Shown here one piece after another: positions 13,601-26,346 of a DNA stretch of 64,000 nucleotides (position 1 is its first letter; the number at the start of each line of letters is the position of its first letter). Both the position numbers and the translations under genes were made by a program. Source of the stretch: Strigops habroptila (taxonomy: Eukaryota; Chordata; Aves; Psittaciformes; Psittacidae). The stretch spans positions 4,794,047 to 4,858,046 of the forward strand of contig NC_044297.2 in NCBI RefSeq assembly GCF_004027225.2, in the 5' to 3' direction. The notes below the pieces were generated by a model that had not been told where the DNA came from, ran no database searches, and saw nothing but the letters and a program-made list of their open reading frames with translations.

Positions 13601-16600
13601 GGCCATCAATCAGTGCACCCAGCCAGAACCAGCCTTTGGGATGGCAAGCCCTCAGGAACTCCCTTTAGCAGCCAGATCATCCCATTGTGGCAGGAAAAGG
13701 AGCTCTTTTGGCCCAAACTCACCTCCCTGCTCCCACGTCTCAGTGTCTGTGTATGGGTTCACACTGTGCTTTGGTACAGCTGCATCTTGGTGCATATTTG
13801 TGGTCAAAGACTAATGGAAAGGACCAGTCTCACCATTGCTGAGTTGGAGATTTAATGTCACAGGGTAAAGCACAACAAGGTGGGCTCCATGTTACATCAG
13901 TGGGCAGTGTCTGGAGGTCCCAGTTAAGACAAAGTGACCTGTGGGAGACGAGTGCCCCCCACAAAGTGTTCAGGCGGCATCAAACAAGATCTAGACAATG
14001 AAGGAGCAGACTCCAAGGCTGAGGCTCCTGGGGAATGTCTATCCAGCCTCTTTTTGCTTCTCTCTCATTAAAATCATGTTTGTGGTCTACATCTGGAAAT
14101 GGTGACACTGGCCCAGTCATTTTGCAAGCCACCAGTTGGAGTAGGAGGAATGCCTTGGTGCTGACCAGAACTGGAGGGTGATGCCCCAGGAATGCAGCAT
14201 GGATCCAGCCTGACATTCTCCACTGGAATAGCCCAGCAAAGTCATCCCAGTGGAATGCCAAAGCAAGAGGGCAGGGCCATGGTGCTGAGCCACTAAGCCG
14301 GGCACATCTGGTCTTTGTGAGGAAGTTCTTTTAGGCACATGGAGGCAGTAAGTGCTGCTTGTGGTAAAAGCTGTATTTCCTCCCATGTCATTCCCTTTAG
14401 CAGAAGAGCAGGATCAGGAGTGGATTATGTGTATTCCAAGAAAGACTCTGGTTGTTCTTTGTGATGAAGATCATCTGCTGAAACCTCTGAATCATCCCCA
14501 AAAAAACTCCTTTCTAACCAGCTTTGGGCTCAGCTTGGAAACGGGACCCAAGAGCTTTGCAGGCAGGATTCTTCTCACGTGTCCCTCTCCTTTTGCTACG
14601 TCTATTCAGTAGAAGCAACAGTTTTCTGCTGCCACTTGTCCAAGGAAGAACCAGATTATTCGCTTTGGCTCCCAAAACCTCGAGGCCATTCTCTGTAGTA
14701 TGAAATGACGCTCAGTCTTGTTTCCATCAGCGGTGTTGGAGTCTGTAGCACAAACCTGCCCCAGAGCTGTTCCACTGACTGCTCACACATCCCTGCACTG
14801 TTATATTTTGTTGTCCCATTTAAATGTCAGGCCTTGATTGGGAGCAGATTCCCACACAGAGGCCCAGCCAGAAGGATTCCTACAGCTGAAGTTTGTGAGT
14901 TCTGGAACAATGGAAAGGTTTGGCTTTTCCTGCAGCTCTTTGGTGCTCGAGCCCCAGAGATGCTGGAAAGAATTTAATGGTAAAATTATTAATGTTATCC
15001 TGCAGCTTTTTGTTGGATTTTTACAAGAAATGCCTGGAATGTTTTCAGGATTACTGTGCTTTGATGCCTGCAGTGTATGATAAACTGGTACTGGATATTC
15101 CTTCACCACACAGTAGCATGGGCAGAAGGTAAAACCTCTCTTTTCCTTCCCTCCCAAGGCATGGGTCCAATCCACCTAAACGAAATCGATTGCACTGGCT
15201 TTGAGAAGTCAGTCACAGACTGCAAGTTCAACATGGAGTCCCAGGGCTGTAACCATGAAGAAGATGCTGCTGTGAGATGCAACGTCCCAGCGATGGGCTT
15301 CCAGAATCAGGTGAGAAACCAAGTGATCCAGACGGGAGTGAGCTCAGTGGGGTGTGCTCAACCCAGAGCATCATCTGCCCTCCCTTGCTATGCAGGGGAG
15401 CTGTGCAGGAATCATTTCACCTAAGCTGTGATTTTAACATTGCAGTGTATTAGCCAGGAGGGCAAATGAGGGTGATGTTCCCTTTTTGTGCTGAGCTTTG
15501 AGCTCCTCCAAGCTCAACAGAGGGTGATAAATGGGTGCAGCGCCACTTCAGCTGCAATCTGTGCAGGCCAGTAACGCTGGCGCACACCCCTGTCGTGATG
15601 GGACCTTGAACTGAGGTTCTGGGCTCTGTGACCTGACGCCTCGAGAAGGCCCAAAGGCTGCGTCTCCCCATGCGCTGTGCTGCGGTGGTTCTCACGCGCG
15701 CTGTGTTGTGCCCTGCAGCTGCGGCTGAGCGGCGGCCGCAACCCCTACGAGGGCCGGGTGGAGGTGCTGGCCGAGCGCAACGGAACCCTGCGGTGGGGCA
15801 CGGTGTGCAGCGAGAACTGGAGCACGGTGGAGGCCATGGTGGTGTGCCGGCAGCTGGGGCTGGGCTTTGCCAGCCATGCCTTCCAGGTGAGCCCCCTGCC
15901 CTCCCTGCCTGTGCTGCAGCGGTGCTGGTGTCTGTGTGCTTGGTAGGGGATGCTGCAGGAGGAGGAATGAGCCAAAATCCAACAAATCACAGCCTTCCCC
16001 TTCAGGGCATTATCTAGAGAGGTCCTGAAGGTTAAACCTTATTGCACAACAGCCCCTGGGGGAAATACGGAGCAGAAGCTGTTGCAAAGCTGCTGTTTTC
16101 ACAGCTCAGCTTTCCTGGGAAGCCTGACTCCCTTATCCCTGGTTGGGCTGTGGTTCCACGTAGTTTCTTGGCCCTGCCTGAGTCATCAGGGAGTTGTACT
16201 CTTCAGACTGCCTGAAGTGTGGAAGGCAAGTTTAACCTGGTGTCAAATCACTTGAAAACGGTTTGATTTTGCTCCTGTAGTTACTTCTCAGTGCAGTGTG
16301 TACTCTGCTGGGTACTAGCTCCCCACGTCATTTGTATTTCTTGCTTCTCTAACGGCAAATGCCCTAAACCCTCCCTGCTTGCACGTGACTGAGAATGGCA
16401 CTTAATGAAAGGATAAAAGCTTCCAACTAACAAGCTTGGGATAACCACAAAGGAATAAAGTGTTCTTTCCCAGTGGAGCTTTTTGGCGCAGTGAGTGTCA
16501 GCCTGCTTTGCTGGCTGCAGGAAAGGGAGCAGCATCCCTAAAGCTGGAAGGAGGGAGAGCAGCAGCTTCCCACCCAGTTCCCAGATGGATAAATGGCATC

Positions 16601-19600
16601 AAGCATACGTAGCTGGTGTTGGCCATAGCCCTGGTATCAGTACAGAGCAGTATCTTGCACATCTTCCACTAGAGCAGGTTGCTCCAAGCCCCTGTGTCCA
16701 ACCTGGCCTTGAACACTGCCAGGGATGGGGCAGCCACAGCTTCTCTTTGTGCTGGGAGGAACACTGAGGCCCTGACACGACAATAGCTGCAGCATCCTTG
16801 GGGCTGCGCATTGAGGAAGCAGAGAAATGGACAATTAAACCCTGCCTGGAGCGCACGGTCCTGCAATGAGCAGTGACCACGCTGGGTCCAGGAGGACACA
16901 CGGGGCTCATGGGCAGGCAGATTCCAACCAGTTTAAGTGTTATCTATTGCCAGAGGGGATGTGCAGGTCCAGCCAAGGGGTTGGTTTAGGGGGTAGGAGG
17001 CTGGAGCTGCTGTTGTAGTCCTCTCCATGTACAACCTGGTTCCTCCAGCTGATCTCCCTGTGTAGCTGCCAAGCAGAGCACAAGAGCTGAGGACAGCCAC
17101 GTCCCTCAGCACCAGCCTTTCCAACTGCCCGGCTCTATTGACACAGCCCTGAGAGGCCAGCGAGGAACAAGACATTTTTTCCTCTAGCTGAGACTGCTGG
17201 TATTTAGGACAGAAAAAGCCCTTCTGTGTATCCCGGCTGCAGCAGCCCCATGAGCATAAAGCTACACTGTGTAGAACAGGGCAGCCCTGTGTGCGGGTGT
17301 GCAAAGAGTGTTGCTACCAGGGTTAACGAGCAGCCTGGTGCAGTGGGAGCAGTTGTACAGATGGGTTTTCTCTTCCTGGAAACGTGCTTTGACACCAACA
17401 GATCTGATGAATGTTTTCTTCTTCCTTCCCTCTCCTTCTCCCAAGCGTTGCGATTGCAGCTTCCTCAGGGGTTATTTTGGGGAGTGCTGGATGTTGGGAG
17501 TTAATGTTCTGTTATTCCTGTAAGTTTTGGAGATCTGGGTGATGGAGATGAAGGTTTGAGCGCCAGTGAATCTCCCTCTGAAACCAGGAGGTGCAGACCG
17601 CTGGGTTATCACACCCTGTTAGCCCTGGTTCTCCTCAAATGCCTTGTTTCCAGTGGCATTCCAGCATGGCTGTGGATCCTGCCTCCTCTCCTTGTGCAGG
17701 CAGGCACTGGCATTACTTGTGGCCCTCCCAAGTGCGCAGATGTGCTTTGATTGCTGGGCATCTCTCCCAAAGCACGGCCTAGATGGCTTAGAACAGCCCA
17801 AGGATGAATTCAACGGGGTGCAAAAGTGAGTTTACAGCGGGATTAAAACCAAACAGAGACTTACACCAGCTCAGAAACAAGGAGGAAGATTTGCTTAACA
17901 CTGGTCAGATGTTCAGGGCAGGGCACATGGGACTGGGATTAAACCCCAGGGTGACGAGCCTTCTGCTTAAACAGACTTGGGCTCATTTCCCAAGTTACTC
18001 TTCTCTGCCTCAGCATCCTTTGGCATCATCTGTCTCCTTGTGTGCTCTGGCACTCATCTTCCCTGGAGGGAGACTGCAAGTTACAGGGGGAGGCACGTTC
18101 CTCCAGCAGTCCCTAAACACCAAAGAGTGTGTGAAATGCCTTGTTCTGCCTTTCTTCCCAGGAAACCTGGTACTGGCATGGGGACATCAGCGCTGACAAC
18201 GTCGTCATGAGCGGCGTCAAGTGTTCGGGGACAGAGATGTCCCTGGCCCACTGTCGTCACGATGGAGCCCACGTCTCCTGCCCCAGAGGAGGTGGTCGCT
18301 TCGGTGCTGGTGTGTCCTGCTCAGAGAGTGAGTAACACAGGTTTGGCTTCATGTTAGTGTAAGTGTGTGCCCTGAGAGGTCTGTAACCCGCCGGATAACT
18401 CCAGCCCTTCCTTCCAGCCGCCCCTGACCTGGTGCTCAACGCCGAGCTGGTGGAGCAGACGGCGTACCTGGAGGACCGGCCCATGTTCATGCTGCAGTGT
18501 GCCCTGGAGGAGAACTGCCTGGCCAGCTCTGCCACCAACACCTCCATCACCTCGGGCTACCGGCGCCTCCTGCGCTTCTCCTCCCAGATCCACAACAACG
18601 GCCAGTCCGACTTCCGACCCAAGAACGGCCGCCACGCCTGGGTCTGGCACGACTGCCACCGGTGGGTGCACGGGGAGCCCCCTCCTGTCCCCTGCTGTGC
18701 CCAAAGGGGGCTTCTGCTGTGGGAGTTGGGGTTGGAATGCTGGAGCCGCACTGCGGAGCTGTGACGGGTGTCAGGGCAAATGTCACCCTCCCACAGCTTG
18801 TTACGGTAGGAGTTATGGTTATGAACTGGTCTATGAGCAAGGGAGATCATAAAATCCTGGAGTCGGAAGGGACCTTAAAGCTCCTCCAGCTCCAACCCCT
18901 GCCACGGGCAGGGACACCTTCCACTAGAGCAGGTTGCTCCAAGCCCCTGTGTCCAACCTGGCCTTGAACACTGCCAGGGATGGGGCAGCCACAGCTTCTC
19001 TGGGCACCCTGTGCCAGCGCCTCAGCACCCTCACAGGGAAGAGCTTCTGCCTGATATCCAGCCTAAATCTCCCCTGCTTAAGTTTGAACCCAAAATGTTT
19101 GAGTTAAAGAAAAGATGTATATGCAAGGGCAGTATATGTGTATGTGCAGAGGAAGTGTGTGTTTATGTGTGTAGAAAGATGCAGCCATCTGAGCTATTCC
19201 CCTCATCTGGGAAAGGACTCAAGGACATGCTGGAATCCTGCATCTTTTAAACACATTTTGACTGCACTTACACTGTGTACAGCTGGGAGGTTGTTCGGGG
19301 CTTGTTTGTGACAAACAGTGAATTCACAGCCGTAAATGCATCATTTTTCAGGGAGAAATGGACAGTTTGAGCCAAAGTAAACCATAGGGAGGAAAGGGAG
19401 CTGGAACGCAGCCATCCAGATGCTTTGCTTCTGAACTGATGGCTTGTTACACGGTTGATTCTCTCTAATGTGGGGTAAAAGGGAGCTTAGTAACCCCTGC
19501 CACTGCTGTCAGACTTGTGTGAAATCATGAGAGCAGTCAATGCTCAATGCTCAGGTGTTTATAGTCCTGTAAGCACTGTGAGTGAGGTGAGATGTGGAGG

Positions 19601-22600
19601 TACCCAGCAGAGCTACTGCTTGGAGGCTTCAGATCATGGTGTGGGGCAAACATTGGCCACTTCCCCTGCAGACAGGTTGGTTTAATGTGTGCACCAAGAG
19701 GAGCTAAAACCTCACAGCACAGGACTGAAGGTAAATAGGCAATGGTGTGTTTAGGGGAGGAGGAAAGCCAGAGCAGGGCAGGAGCTGCTTCCCTGGCCCT
19801 GTTGGGATGGGCTGAGGGAATATTTGGGTACCACAAGGCTTCAATGAGCACGTTGCAGGCTGGGCACGTGGAGCTCTTTGGGAGAGATGGGGAAAGGATC
19901 AGGAAGAGGCCGAGAGCCATCTGCGTGCTTTAAACTGGATTCTGTTTGTACGGAGGAGGATGAACTCAATTCCTCTTCAATCTTTCCAGTCTGTAAACAC
20001 CAGAATGTAAACAGCCCTTTGAGTGATTCAGACATAGCTCAGAACTGAGTCAGACCTGAGAACCTCAAACTCGGGTCGGAGGCAACCAAATCAGGCAGCT
20101 CCAAGTCCACAGCTCAGCTGTGGAACGCTGCCTCTTCCCAAACTGCCTCACCCCATCACTGGGAGCTTCTGTTTGGTTGGCTTTTGATGTGGAAGTAGAA
20201 CAAAAATGGGAAAGACCTGTAGCAGGGAGTGAAAAGTGATTAACAGCTGGCAGGTGGCAATTATACACATATATAGACATGTAATATATATATATATTTG
20301 GTTAGGGGAAAGGCAGGAGGAAGTGAGAAGAAACCCACTCTCTAGAGGAGAAGCTTCCTTCCTTTGCCTCCTTTATCCTCCTTTCTCTGTAGATCTGTGC
20401 ACTGAGTGCTGCTGCAATAATGGGAGTTGGAATGTTTAAGCCATGATTATTTCTACAGCTGGACAGGACAGGATTCCTGCACTTTAGTGTTTCTTATTTA
20501 AACTCCTGAGCAATGGGTTTGACTTGGGGCCTCCCTGTGCAGTTGCCTCGCTGCTATTGCAGATGGGCTCTGGTGTGTCTCAGTACAGTGTCCCATTGCT
20601 GGGGCAGCCACACAGTGGTTTAAGGACCCGCACTGCTCTCAGCACCCCTGGCTGCTCCCCTGGTCTCCATAGGGTGCTCCTGCTGTGGGTTTGCTCCCAG
20701 TTCCAAGCCTGGGATCAAACCCAATGTGTTGCATCAGCGTGACCACACTTGTGCGCCCAGTCCCGACCACGTGGAGCACGCAATGGAGCACGTGTGCTTC
20801 CACTGGGTACTTCATCTGCTTCTCACCCTGAGCCCCATGCACTGAACTGCATCAAAGCACAGGCTTGGTTTTTGGGCTCAACCACCAGTGTGGCAGAAAA
20901 GCTCAATCTTCCCACATTCAGCATCACCCAAACCCTGCCGTGGTCCAGGTTTGATAGTTCGGGGTCTGCAGCACAGGTTGTGTGCTCTCTCGTGCCCGCT
21001 GCACCCAGTGGTGCTGGTGTAACAGCCCAGCGCGGGCTGAGCTGACACCAACACTTCCCTGTTTAAAATGATGCCGCCCATCACGTGTGAACCCAGCTGT
21101 CAGGTTGTTCAGATCTGAGCGAAGCGACTGCTCGGAGAAGCTGCTTCCATCTGCTGTTAGTTTTCTGCCAATAGATTTCCATTCTGTTGCTGAAAACCAG
21201 ATCAATCCCCACAGCCGCGGTGCTGGTTTAGTGCCTCCAGCTCCCTTTGCAGCCTCTTGCTAAGGAGCAGTGAAATATTCCTTGTTGTGGGCTGCTGGAA
21301 GTGATGACCTGATTGCTGGTGGCTTTGATTCTGTGTTTTCTCCCTTCCTTGCCATTATAAAACATGGTGTCATTCTCCAAAGGCTGGGGCAAGGCTCTCC
21401 CCTGGAGCAGCTTTAGCACTTGATGTGTAAATAAGTACCTGGGCTGGGAGCCAGCGTGCAGGCAGGATGGGTGATGGTGCCATAGGGAAGATCTCCTGGC
21501 TGTGGTTGCTCTCACTCCACCTCCTCCAGCACTGCTTGGTCCATAGCACTTCATGGTGGTTGTGTATTCAGCTGCATGGGAATGGGGCTGGGAGGTGGAA
21601 TGCCTGGCCTGAGGGATGCAACAGCACAAAGTGAAGTCCAGGCTGCTCACATCCTGGTCCTCGTGCTGGAGCCACCGGCCCAGCTCTTCCAGGACAGGCT
21701 GTGCTGCCTTTAGAGCTGGTGATTACAGCGGTGCCTGTTTTCTCTAAGGAGAACTCTCCCTGTCTGTGCCTTGCAGGCATTACCACAGCATGGAGGTGTT
21801 CACCCACTATGATCTGCTGAACCTCAACGGAACCAAGGTGGCTGAAGGGCACAAAGCCAGCTTCTGCCTGGAAGACACCGAATGTGAAGCAGGTAAACGC
21901 CAGAGCCATTTGTGCTGGGAGTTTATTGCTGTCCCCATCCAGGTGAATGGCTTCAAAGATGCTGCCACAGTCCTGAGCAGGGTTAGAATGTGGCCTGACA
22001 GGAGCCAGAAACCGGTCCTGAGGTTATATATGATGTACGGAGTGGTCTCTACAGGTATAAGAATCCCTGAGGGCCCCATATGCTGCGGTTTTCAGGCCTC
22101 AGCTCCTTACATCCCTATTCTGAGCTGCTCTGAAAAGCCAAGTATGTGTGTTCAGCTTCCAAAACGTGCCTCTGGGCGATGAGGGATGAAGGTGGCAGCT
22201 CCTCCCCTGCAGATGAACAGCCCAGCTATGTCAGTAGGAGACACCAGTGGCTTATCACTGAATGTGGGAGTTGGAGAACAACTGGATCTTCCTCTGATGT
22301 GTCTGAGGGTGGGAAATTCCCAGCCTGAGCTGCTGGGATGTGACTTTGTGCCTCTGACCCTTTGTGCTTTCGACTCTGCTCATACAGATGTGCAAAAGCA
22401 GTATGAATGTGCCAACTTTGGGGAACAAGGGATCACAGTGGGGTGCTGGGATGTGTATCGGCACGACATCGACTGCCAATGGATTGACATTACTGACGTC
22501 CCACCAGGCGATTACCTCTTCCAGGTATGAGCTGCTGCCATTGCTTTTATCTCGCCCATTAGAGAGGATGTAACTAATGTATTTGTACGTCTACAGTGCT

Positions 22601-25010
22601 ATAAACTTGCCCCATCCCTGGCAGTGTTCAAGGCCAGGTTGGACACAGGGGCTTGGAGCAACCTGCTCTGGTGGAAGGTGTCCCTGCCCGTGGCAGGGCT
22701 TGGAACTGGATGAGCTTTAAGGTCCCTTCCAATACAAACTGTTCCATGATTCTATGAAACGTCGGATTACAAAGAGATGATATTCCCAGCATACCTAAAA
22801 GAGAAAGAATTACCCACCAGGACAACACAGATCACATCCCCAAGTGAGAAACCACTTCTAACAACCACATTAAGAAATCCACATCCAGCTAATGCTTGAT
22901 AGTCCTACACAATCCATGTGCAGCTACCGTTGTTAGCACACTGCATTACATGTCACATTACGTACACCCACTGCAGGCTTGTACTAAGCTGTTGAGCTGT
23001 TTGTAAGCAAAGCTCACTTCATTTGGGGATTAAATGGTGCTATTGTGGTGTGTGCAGGAGTTAGGGCTGTGCCTCCAGTCTGCTCTGTGCAAGTGGGTGG
23101 AGTGGGGGGAATTCTTTCCTTCTAAAAAGAGCCACTTGGAGAGGAGCAAAGGGGAGTTATTTCTGTCTGCACTGCTATGGTGTGAAATGAGGAGGTGTTT
23201 GATGAGGGTGTATCTTGGTGCACGGGGGAAGGTGTGAGCTTGATCTGCCTTGAATCGAGTAGTTTGTGTCTCCTTGCAAAATGAGTTAGGTTTTTCTGTT
23301 AAAAAGTATTATGGTCTAATGAAACGTGGCATAATGAGTCCACTTGAAATAACTTTATGTTCCTCCCTCCCTGCTTAGGTTGTCATCAACCCAAACTATG
23401 AAGTTGCTGAATCTGATTACTCAAACAACGTGATGAAATGCAGGAGCCGGTACGACGGGCAGCGCATCTGGATGTACAACTGCCACATAGGTGAGAGTCA
23501 CCCCTGCAGGGAATACAGGGATCCCACTGCACCACTGGCTCCTCACTAGGACTTCTCTGTGCATCCATTGCGAGGTGTTTATGTGCTGGTTTATCACTTT
23601 GTAGGTGCTTGGAAAGATGAAATACTGAGCCCAAATGCCACTGGTGCTGTTTGCTGGAGGCTGTGCAAAGCAGACACCAAAGTGCCTCTGTTACACGTTG
23701 CAAGGAGTAAGGTGGCAGGAGGGGTTTAGAAGGGCTGCATCATACAGTTACTGGAGCAACAAGCACAACACTGGTCAAGCTCTGAAGGAAATCCCTCAGA
23801 CTTGATAGGATGGGGAGAGCAGATGTTCCAGCTGTGTCCCTTCCATAGGGAAATGAGCCCATCAGATGTAAGGAAAGCTCTTGTGCAACCACAGAACTTG
23901 TTGAGAGTGATCCACCTTCTTCCCAGACTCAGGCTATTCCCAACCTGCGACTGATTTAGATCCCAAAGCTTCTCCTTTCTTGCAAAGCAAACGAGCAGTT
24001 GGAGAAGAGCTTCTGCTCGAGCCAGAAAATGCCCTCCTGGCCCTTGAATGGGAAGGAAAACCGTGGAGTATTTCCTTGGAAATCCTGTAAAACACTGTCA
24101 TTTGGAATTTTGTTTTGGTCCTGGAAATATCAAAGCCAAAGCAGTTGGAATTTGCATTAATGTCAAGGCCAGTTTAAAGTGGAATTAAGTTGGGGGCCTT
24201 GCAAGATAAACTGTTTTTAATACTGAGATTAACAGCAAGTGCCTGCCACCCTCCAAACAAAGCCAGTGGGGAAGGCAAGTTCCAGAGCTGGCTCCAGTCC
24301 TTCAAGGAATGTTTTTCCTGAAGAAATTCCATGTCACCACTGATTTTTCCTATTAATTTGTTGGGTTTTTTTACAAGAGGACTTCTCATGTGTCGTGCTT
24401 CAGCTGTGACCTAGTTCGGAAAAGCCAAACCCCCTTCACGTGGATGAACAGGCACTTCAGGGTTGGGTGGGCTCCAGCTGAGCTTGGAGGGATTTCTATT
24501 TAGAAATCAATGGATTTTGCTAGTCGGGAGACAGTGGAAGCTAAAACTAAGTGCATGGTCCTGTGTGAGAGGAGCCAACAGGATCCACTTACCATCAGAA
24601 TCAAGGAGGCCATCCCCAGGTCCTGCTCAGCATCACCTAGTTCTTTTAAGCAGCAAATTGAGGGTAGTTTATGGTCTTCCAATTACAATAAAAGCCAAGA
24701 TCCAGGACTCCTGCCTGGATTTAAATAGTAAATGGTAAGATTTAAATAATGCTTTAGCTAATGCTTAAATTAATTAGCCCAGGAAAATCTTTGCTCTTCT
24801 AATCCTTGCTTTGAGCCTTTCGTTTTGTGATGCTCGCAGCTTGCGCACAGCCCCCGTGTTCTCTGCTTTATGCTGTGAGCTGCTTTTGGTGCCTCCTGCT
24901 CACCCCGTCCCCTTTGTGTGAACTCCCCAGGTGGCTCTTTCAGCGAGGAGACAGAGCAGAAGTTTGATCACTTCAGTGGACTCACAAACAACAAGGTGTC
25001 CACCCGATAG
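5868..25010 (+). CDS. LOXL2: Lysyl oxidase homolog 2, 3' eleven coding exons (5' part outside the window)
   Basis: Secreted copper amine oxidase that oxidises peptidyl lysine in collagen IV and elastin; nuclear roles are also reported for the family member. Exons by GT-AG junctions and matching phase: 5868-6079, 10451-10673, 12465-12648, 15159-15310, 15719-15886, 18162-18327, 18418-18661, 21777-21892, 22388-22524, 23379-23490, 24931-25010 (TAG at 25008-25010). They sum to 1794 nt, 597 residues plus stop, which corresponds to human residues 178-774. Order: SRCR2 (exons 1-2), SRCR3 (3-4), SRCR4 (5-6), lysyl oxidase domain (7-11). The copper ligands H626, H628, H630 straddle the 18661/21777 junction in WHDCHRHYH. 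The lysine tyrosylquinone pair is K653 (codon 21853-21855, [11 protein letters not shown]) and Y689 (22456-22458, [11 protein letters not shown]). The proprotein-convertase site RK317|A318 and N-glycosylation sequons N288, N455 and N644 are kept. The last residues (NNKVSTR) differ from the human tail. Exons for the signal peptide and SRCR1 were not found in 1-5867 and should lie to the left. Confidence 0.97.
6080..10450 (+). other. LOXL2 intron, no other feature seen
   Basis: This intron lies between the two halves of SRCR2. I see no CR1 fragment or coding conservation in it, only unique-looking, moderately pyrimidine-rich sequence. Confidence 0.7.
10735..11098 (+). repeat. CR1 LINE fragment, sense orientation
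   Basis: Starts about 60 bases after the LOXL2 exon ending at 10673. It contains the CR1 landmarks ctgatccagctctgggcaac, agagggacatggagctgctg, cagcctggagaagagaagg and gacaaggggaatggctttaa. It stops at cttaggcagaa without the final 3' tail seen elsewhere. Confidence 0.9.
12465..15310 (+). other. LOXL2: LOXL2 SRCR domain 3 (two exons plus intron)
   Basis: Exon 12465-12648 begins [20 protein letters not shown] and ends GARLGQG at a phase-1 donor (G|GTAAGAG). Exon 15159-15310 continues [13 protein letters not shown], the conserved SRCR core, with [16 protein letters not shown] and VRCN. Cysteine spacing matches a group A SRCR domain split over two exons. Confidence 0.95.
12649..15158 (+). other. 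LOXL2 intron, no other feature seen
   Basis: Intron within SRCR3. No repeat family or gene was recognised in it. Confidence 0.65.
15887..18161 (+). other. LOXL2 intron within SRCR4
   Basis: Holds the short antisense CR1 piece at 16660-16748; nothing else was recognised. It ends in the pyrimidine tract and acceptor ctttcttcccag. Confidence 0.65.
16660..16748 (-). repeat. CR1 LINE fragment, antisense to LOXL2
   Basis: The bases from cttccactagagcaggttg to ggcagccacagcttctct match the antisense CR1 3' region seen in full at 18900-19030. Both ends are truncated. It lies in the 15887-18161 intron. Confidence 0.85.
18848..19078 (-). repeat. CR1 LINE 3'-end copy, antisense to LOXL2
   Basis: Reads aaatcctggagtcggaaggg, then caacccctgccacgggcagg and onwards to ctcacagggaagagcttctg. 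This is the reverse complement of the CR1 3' region. The element is 5'-truncated to about 230 bases, the usual fate of CR1. Confidence 0.92.
20268..20299. repeat. AT-rich microsatellite
   Basis: An imperfect acatatata..taatatatatatatat run inside a LOXL2 intron, with a pure AT dinucleotide core of seven units at about 20284-20297. Confidence 0.75.
22608..22760 (+). repeat. CR1 LINE 3' end, sense orientation
   Basis: From ccccatccctggcagtgttc to the terminal tccatgattctatgaa. The ending on attctatga repeats is the CR1 3' terminus. It lies in the 22525-23378 intron of LOXL2, 84 bases after the donor. Confidence 0.92.
23491..24930 (+). other. LOXL2 last intron
   Basis: No repeat or gene was recognised. 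It ends with aactccccag before the terminal coding exon. Confidence 0.65.
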
Positions 25011-26085
25011 ACGGGCAGCGCCTCCCACCCCACTATTTAAAGAAGCGAGGTTTCCCGAACCACTGCACACACACAAATCAAGCAAACAATCAAACTCTGC
25101 ATTAGCAAGGTAAATTATTTCCTAAAGGTGCCTTCCTTCCAAGTTTAGGTGCTCAGACCATCATCTGTCTCCTATAACTACCCGAGGTAGTTAGGAGCAG
25201 GCTTTTAGACTCTACTTGGCTCCGTAACTTCACCATTCCAGCCTTCTCCACAAAGATTTCTCCCTCCACTTTGCAGCACCATCTTTATTCACAGACATAG
25301 GTCCAGGCTGCAGCAAGCACAATTTGTCTTTGGGTGCCAACAACCTAAATATGTCTTTACCATTCATTTTCCTCAAGGCATTAATCTTGGTATCTTTAAG
25401 CTCTTTGACTCAAGCTTGAACACACCGTTGGCGCAAAGGCCTCCACTGGTGACACTGCTTCTTGACCACAGCTAATCCTCAGTGCTCCCATGGCATTACT
25501 TCATTTTAGCAAAGAAATACAGGAAAGGAAAAAAATGGAGCAGCTTTTCTGAGCAGAACAGTGTAAAGCATCATTTAATACTGCAGTGAAACTCTTGTAT
25601 TCAACAATCAACTCCCAACACAGTCTCGTAAGTGGAGCAGCTAATGCAGAACGGTCCTTCTACAAGTGGATCAGGGCTCCACGAAGCTACACCTCCCTTG
25701 GAACATCTCCAAGACTCTGCAGACCCAATGATGAGTCCACTGGACACTGAATTTCCACTATACAGTAAGCTTTTCACCCCATAGATTCTACATACATCTA
25801 ATATTACCTTCTAAGCTGGATATTCACTCTGTTCTTTAAAGGATGAATTTAGTTAAGGCATTGTATCATCACCGTACCTTACAGAGGTAACTTCATGGCT
25901 TTCCTCATCAGGGATCTGGACCTGTGCTGTCACAGACCCACCTGTGTAAGTTGACTTTCAAGGATTTGAACACTTGGTAAATTCACAATGGTGCTAAGTG
26001 TGTTCCTCTGTTTGTTTGAGGCCACACGTTGCTACAGATCTGCAGAAACAGCTACTTGAATAAAAATGTTTTACCCAGAACCATG
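25011..26085 (+). other. LOXL2: Probable LOXL2 3' UTR with poly(A) signal
   Basis: The first AATAAA on the + strand after the LOXL2 stop is at 26059-26064, giving a 3' UTR of about 1.07 kb. The segment has no CR1. On the opposite strand an AATAAA lies at 25284-25289, so an extended R3HCC1 transcript could overlap this UTR. The end point is an inference from the signal only. Confidence 0.5.
26059..26064 (+). terminator. LOXL2: Candidate LOXL2 poly(A) signal AATAAA
   Basis: Canonical hexamer in gaataaaaatg, the first one downstream of the LOXL2 stop codon. It has not been checked against transcript ends. Confidence 0.5.
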
Positions 26086-26346
26086 TTTTACATGCCATTT
26101 GTGTATTTCTACTCCATGAAAGTTTAGGGACTTGGTCGCAATTCTTAGTAGTGAAGTTTTTTCTCCCTCTGTACAAAAGACTTCTGTAAGTCACTGAATA
26201 CTTAGAGCTGCCCATTCCAATCCACGAGGGAATTGAAACTGGCTGCATCCAACTTGTGCTCCCCAAAACCTACCTCACAGGGATGTTGTGAGGCTTAAAG
26301 AACGCAGAAGGACTTTTGCTAATGCCTGTCAAGAGTATTTCTCTCA

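Larger units (their letters stand above)
15719..18327 (+). other. LOXL2: LOXL2 SRCR domain 4 (two exons plus intron)
   Basis: Exon 15719-15886 ([31 protein letters not shown]) is joined in phase 0 to 18162-18327 ([34 protein letters not shown]). The first of these exons has a sequon ERNGTL equivalent to human N455. The intron after this domain is only 90 nt (18328-18417). Confidence 0.95.
18662..21776 (+). other. LOXL2 intron interrupting the copper-binding motif
   Basis: The donor is directly after the CG of the Arg codon in WHDCHRHYH, so the histidine cluster is encoded by two exons 3.1 kb apart. It contains a CR1 copy (18848-19078), a loose TG/TA-rich stretch at about 19120-19175 and an AT dinucleotide run at 20284-20297. 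Confidence 0.75.
18418..25010 (+). other. LOXL2: LOXL2 lysyl oxidase catalytic domain (five exons)
   Basis: Exon 18418-18661 opens [20 protein letters not shown] and ends in the first copper-binding histidine. Exon 21777-21892 carries [19 protein letters not shown] and the cofactor lysine. Exon 22388-22524 carries the cofactor tyrosine and [17 protein letters not shown]. Exon 23379-23490 holds [17 protein letters not shown] and CHIG. Exon 24931-25010 holds the C-terminus. Every catalytic residue expected for an active enzyme is present. Confidence 0.95.
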
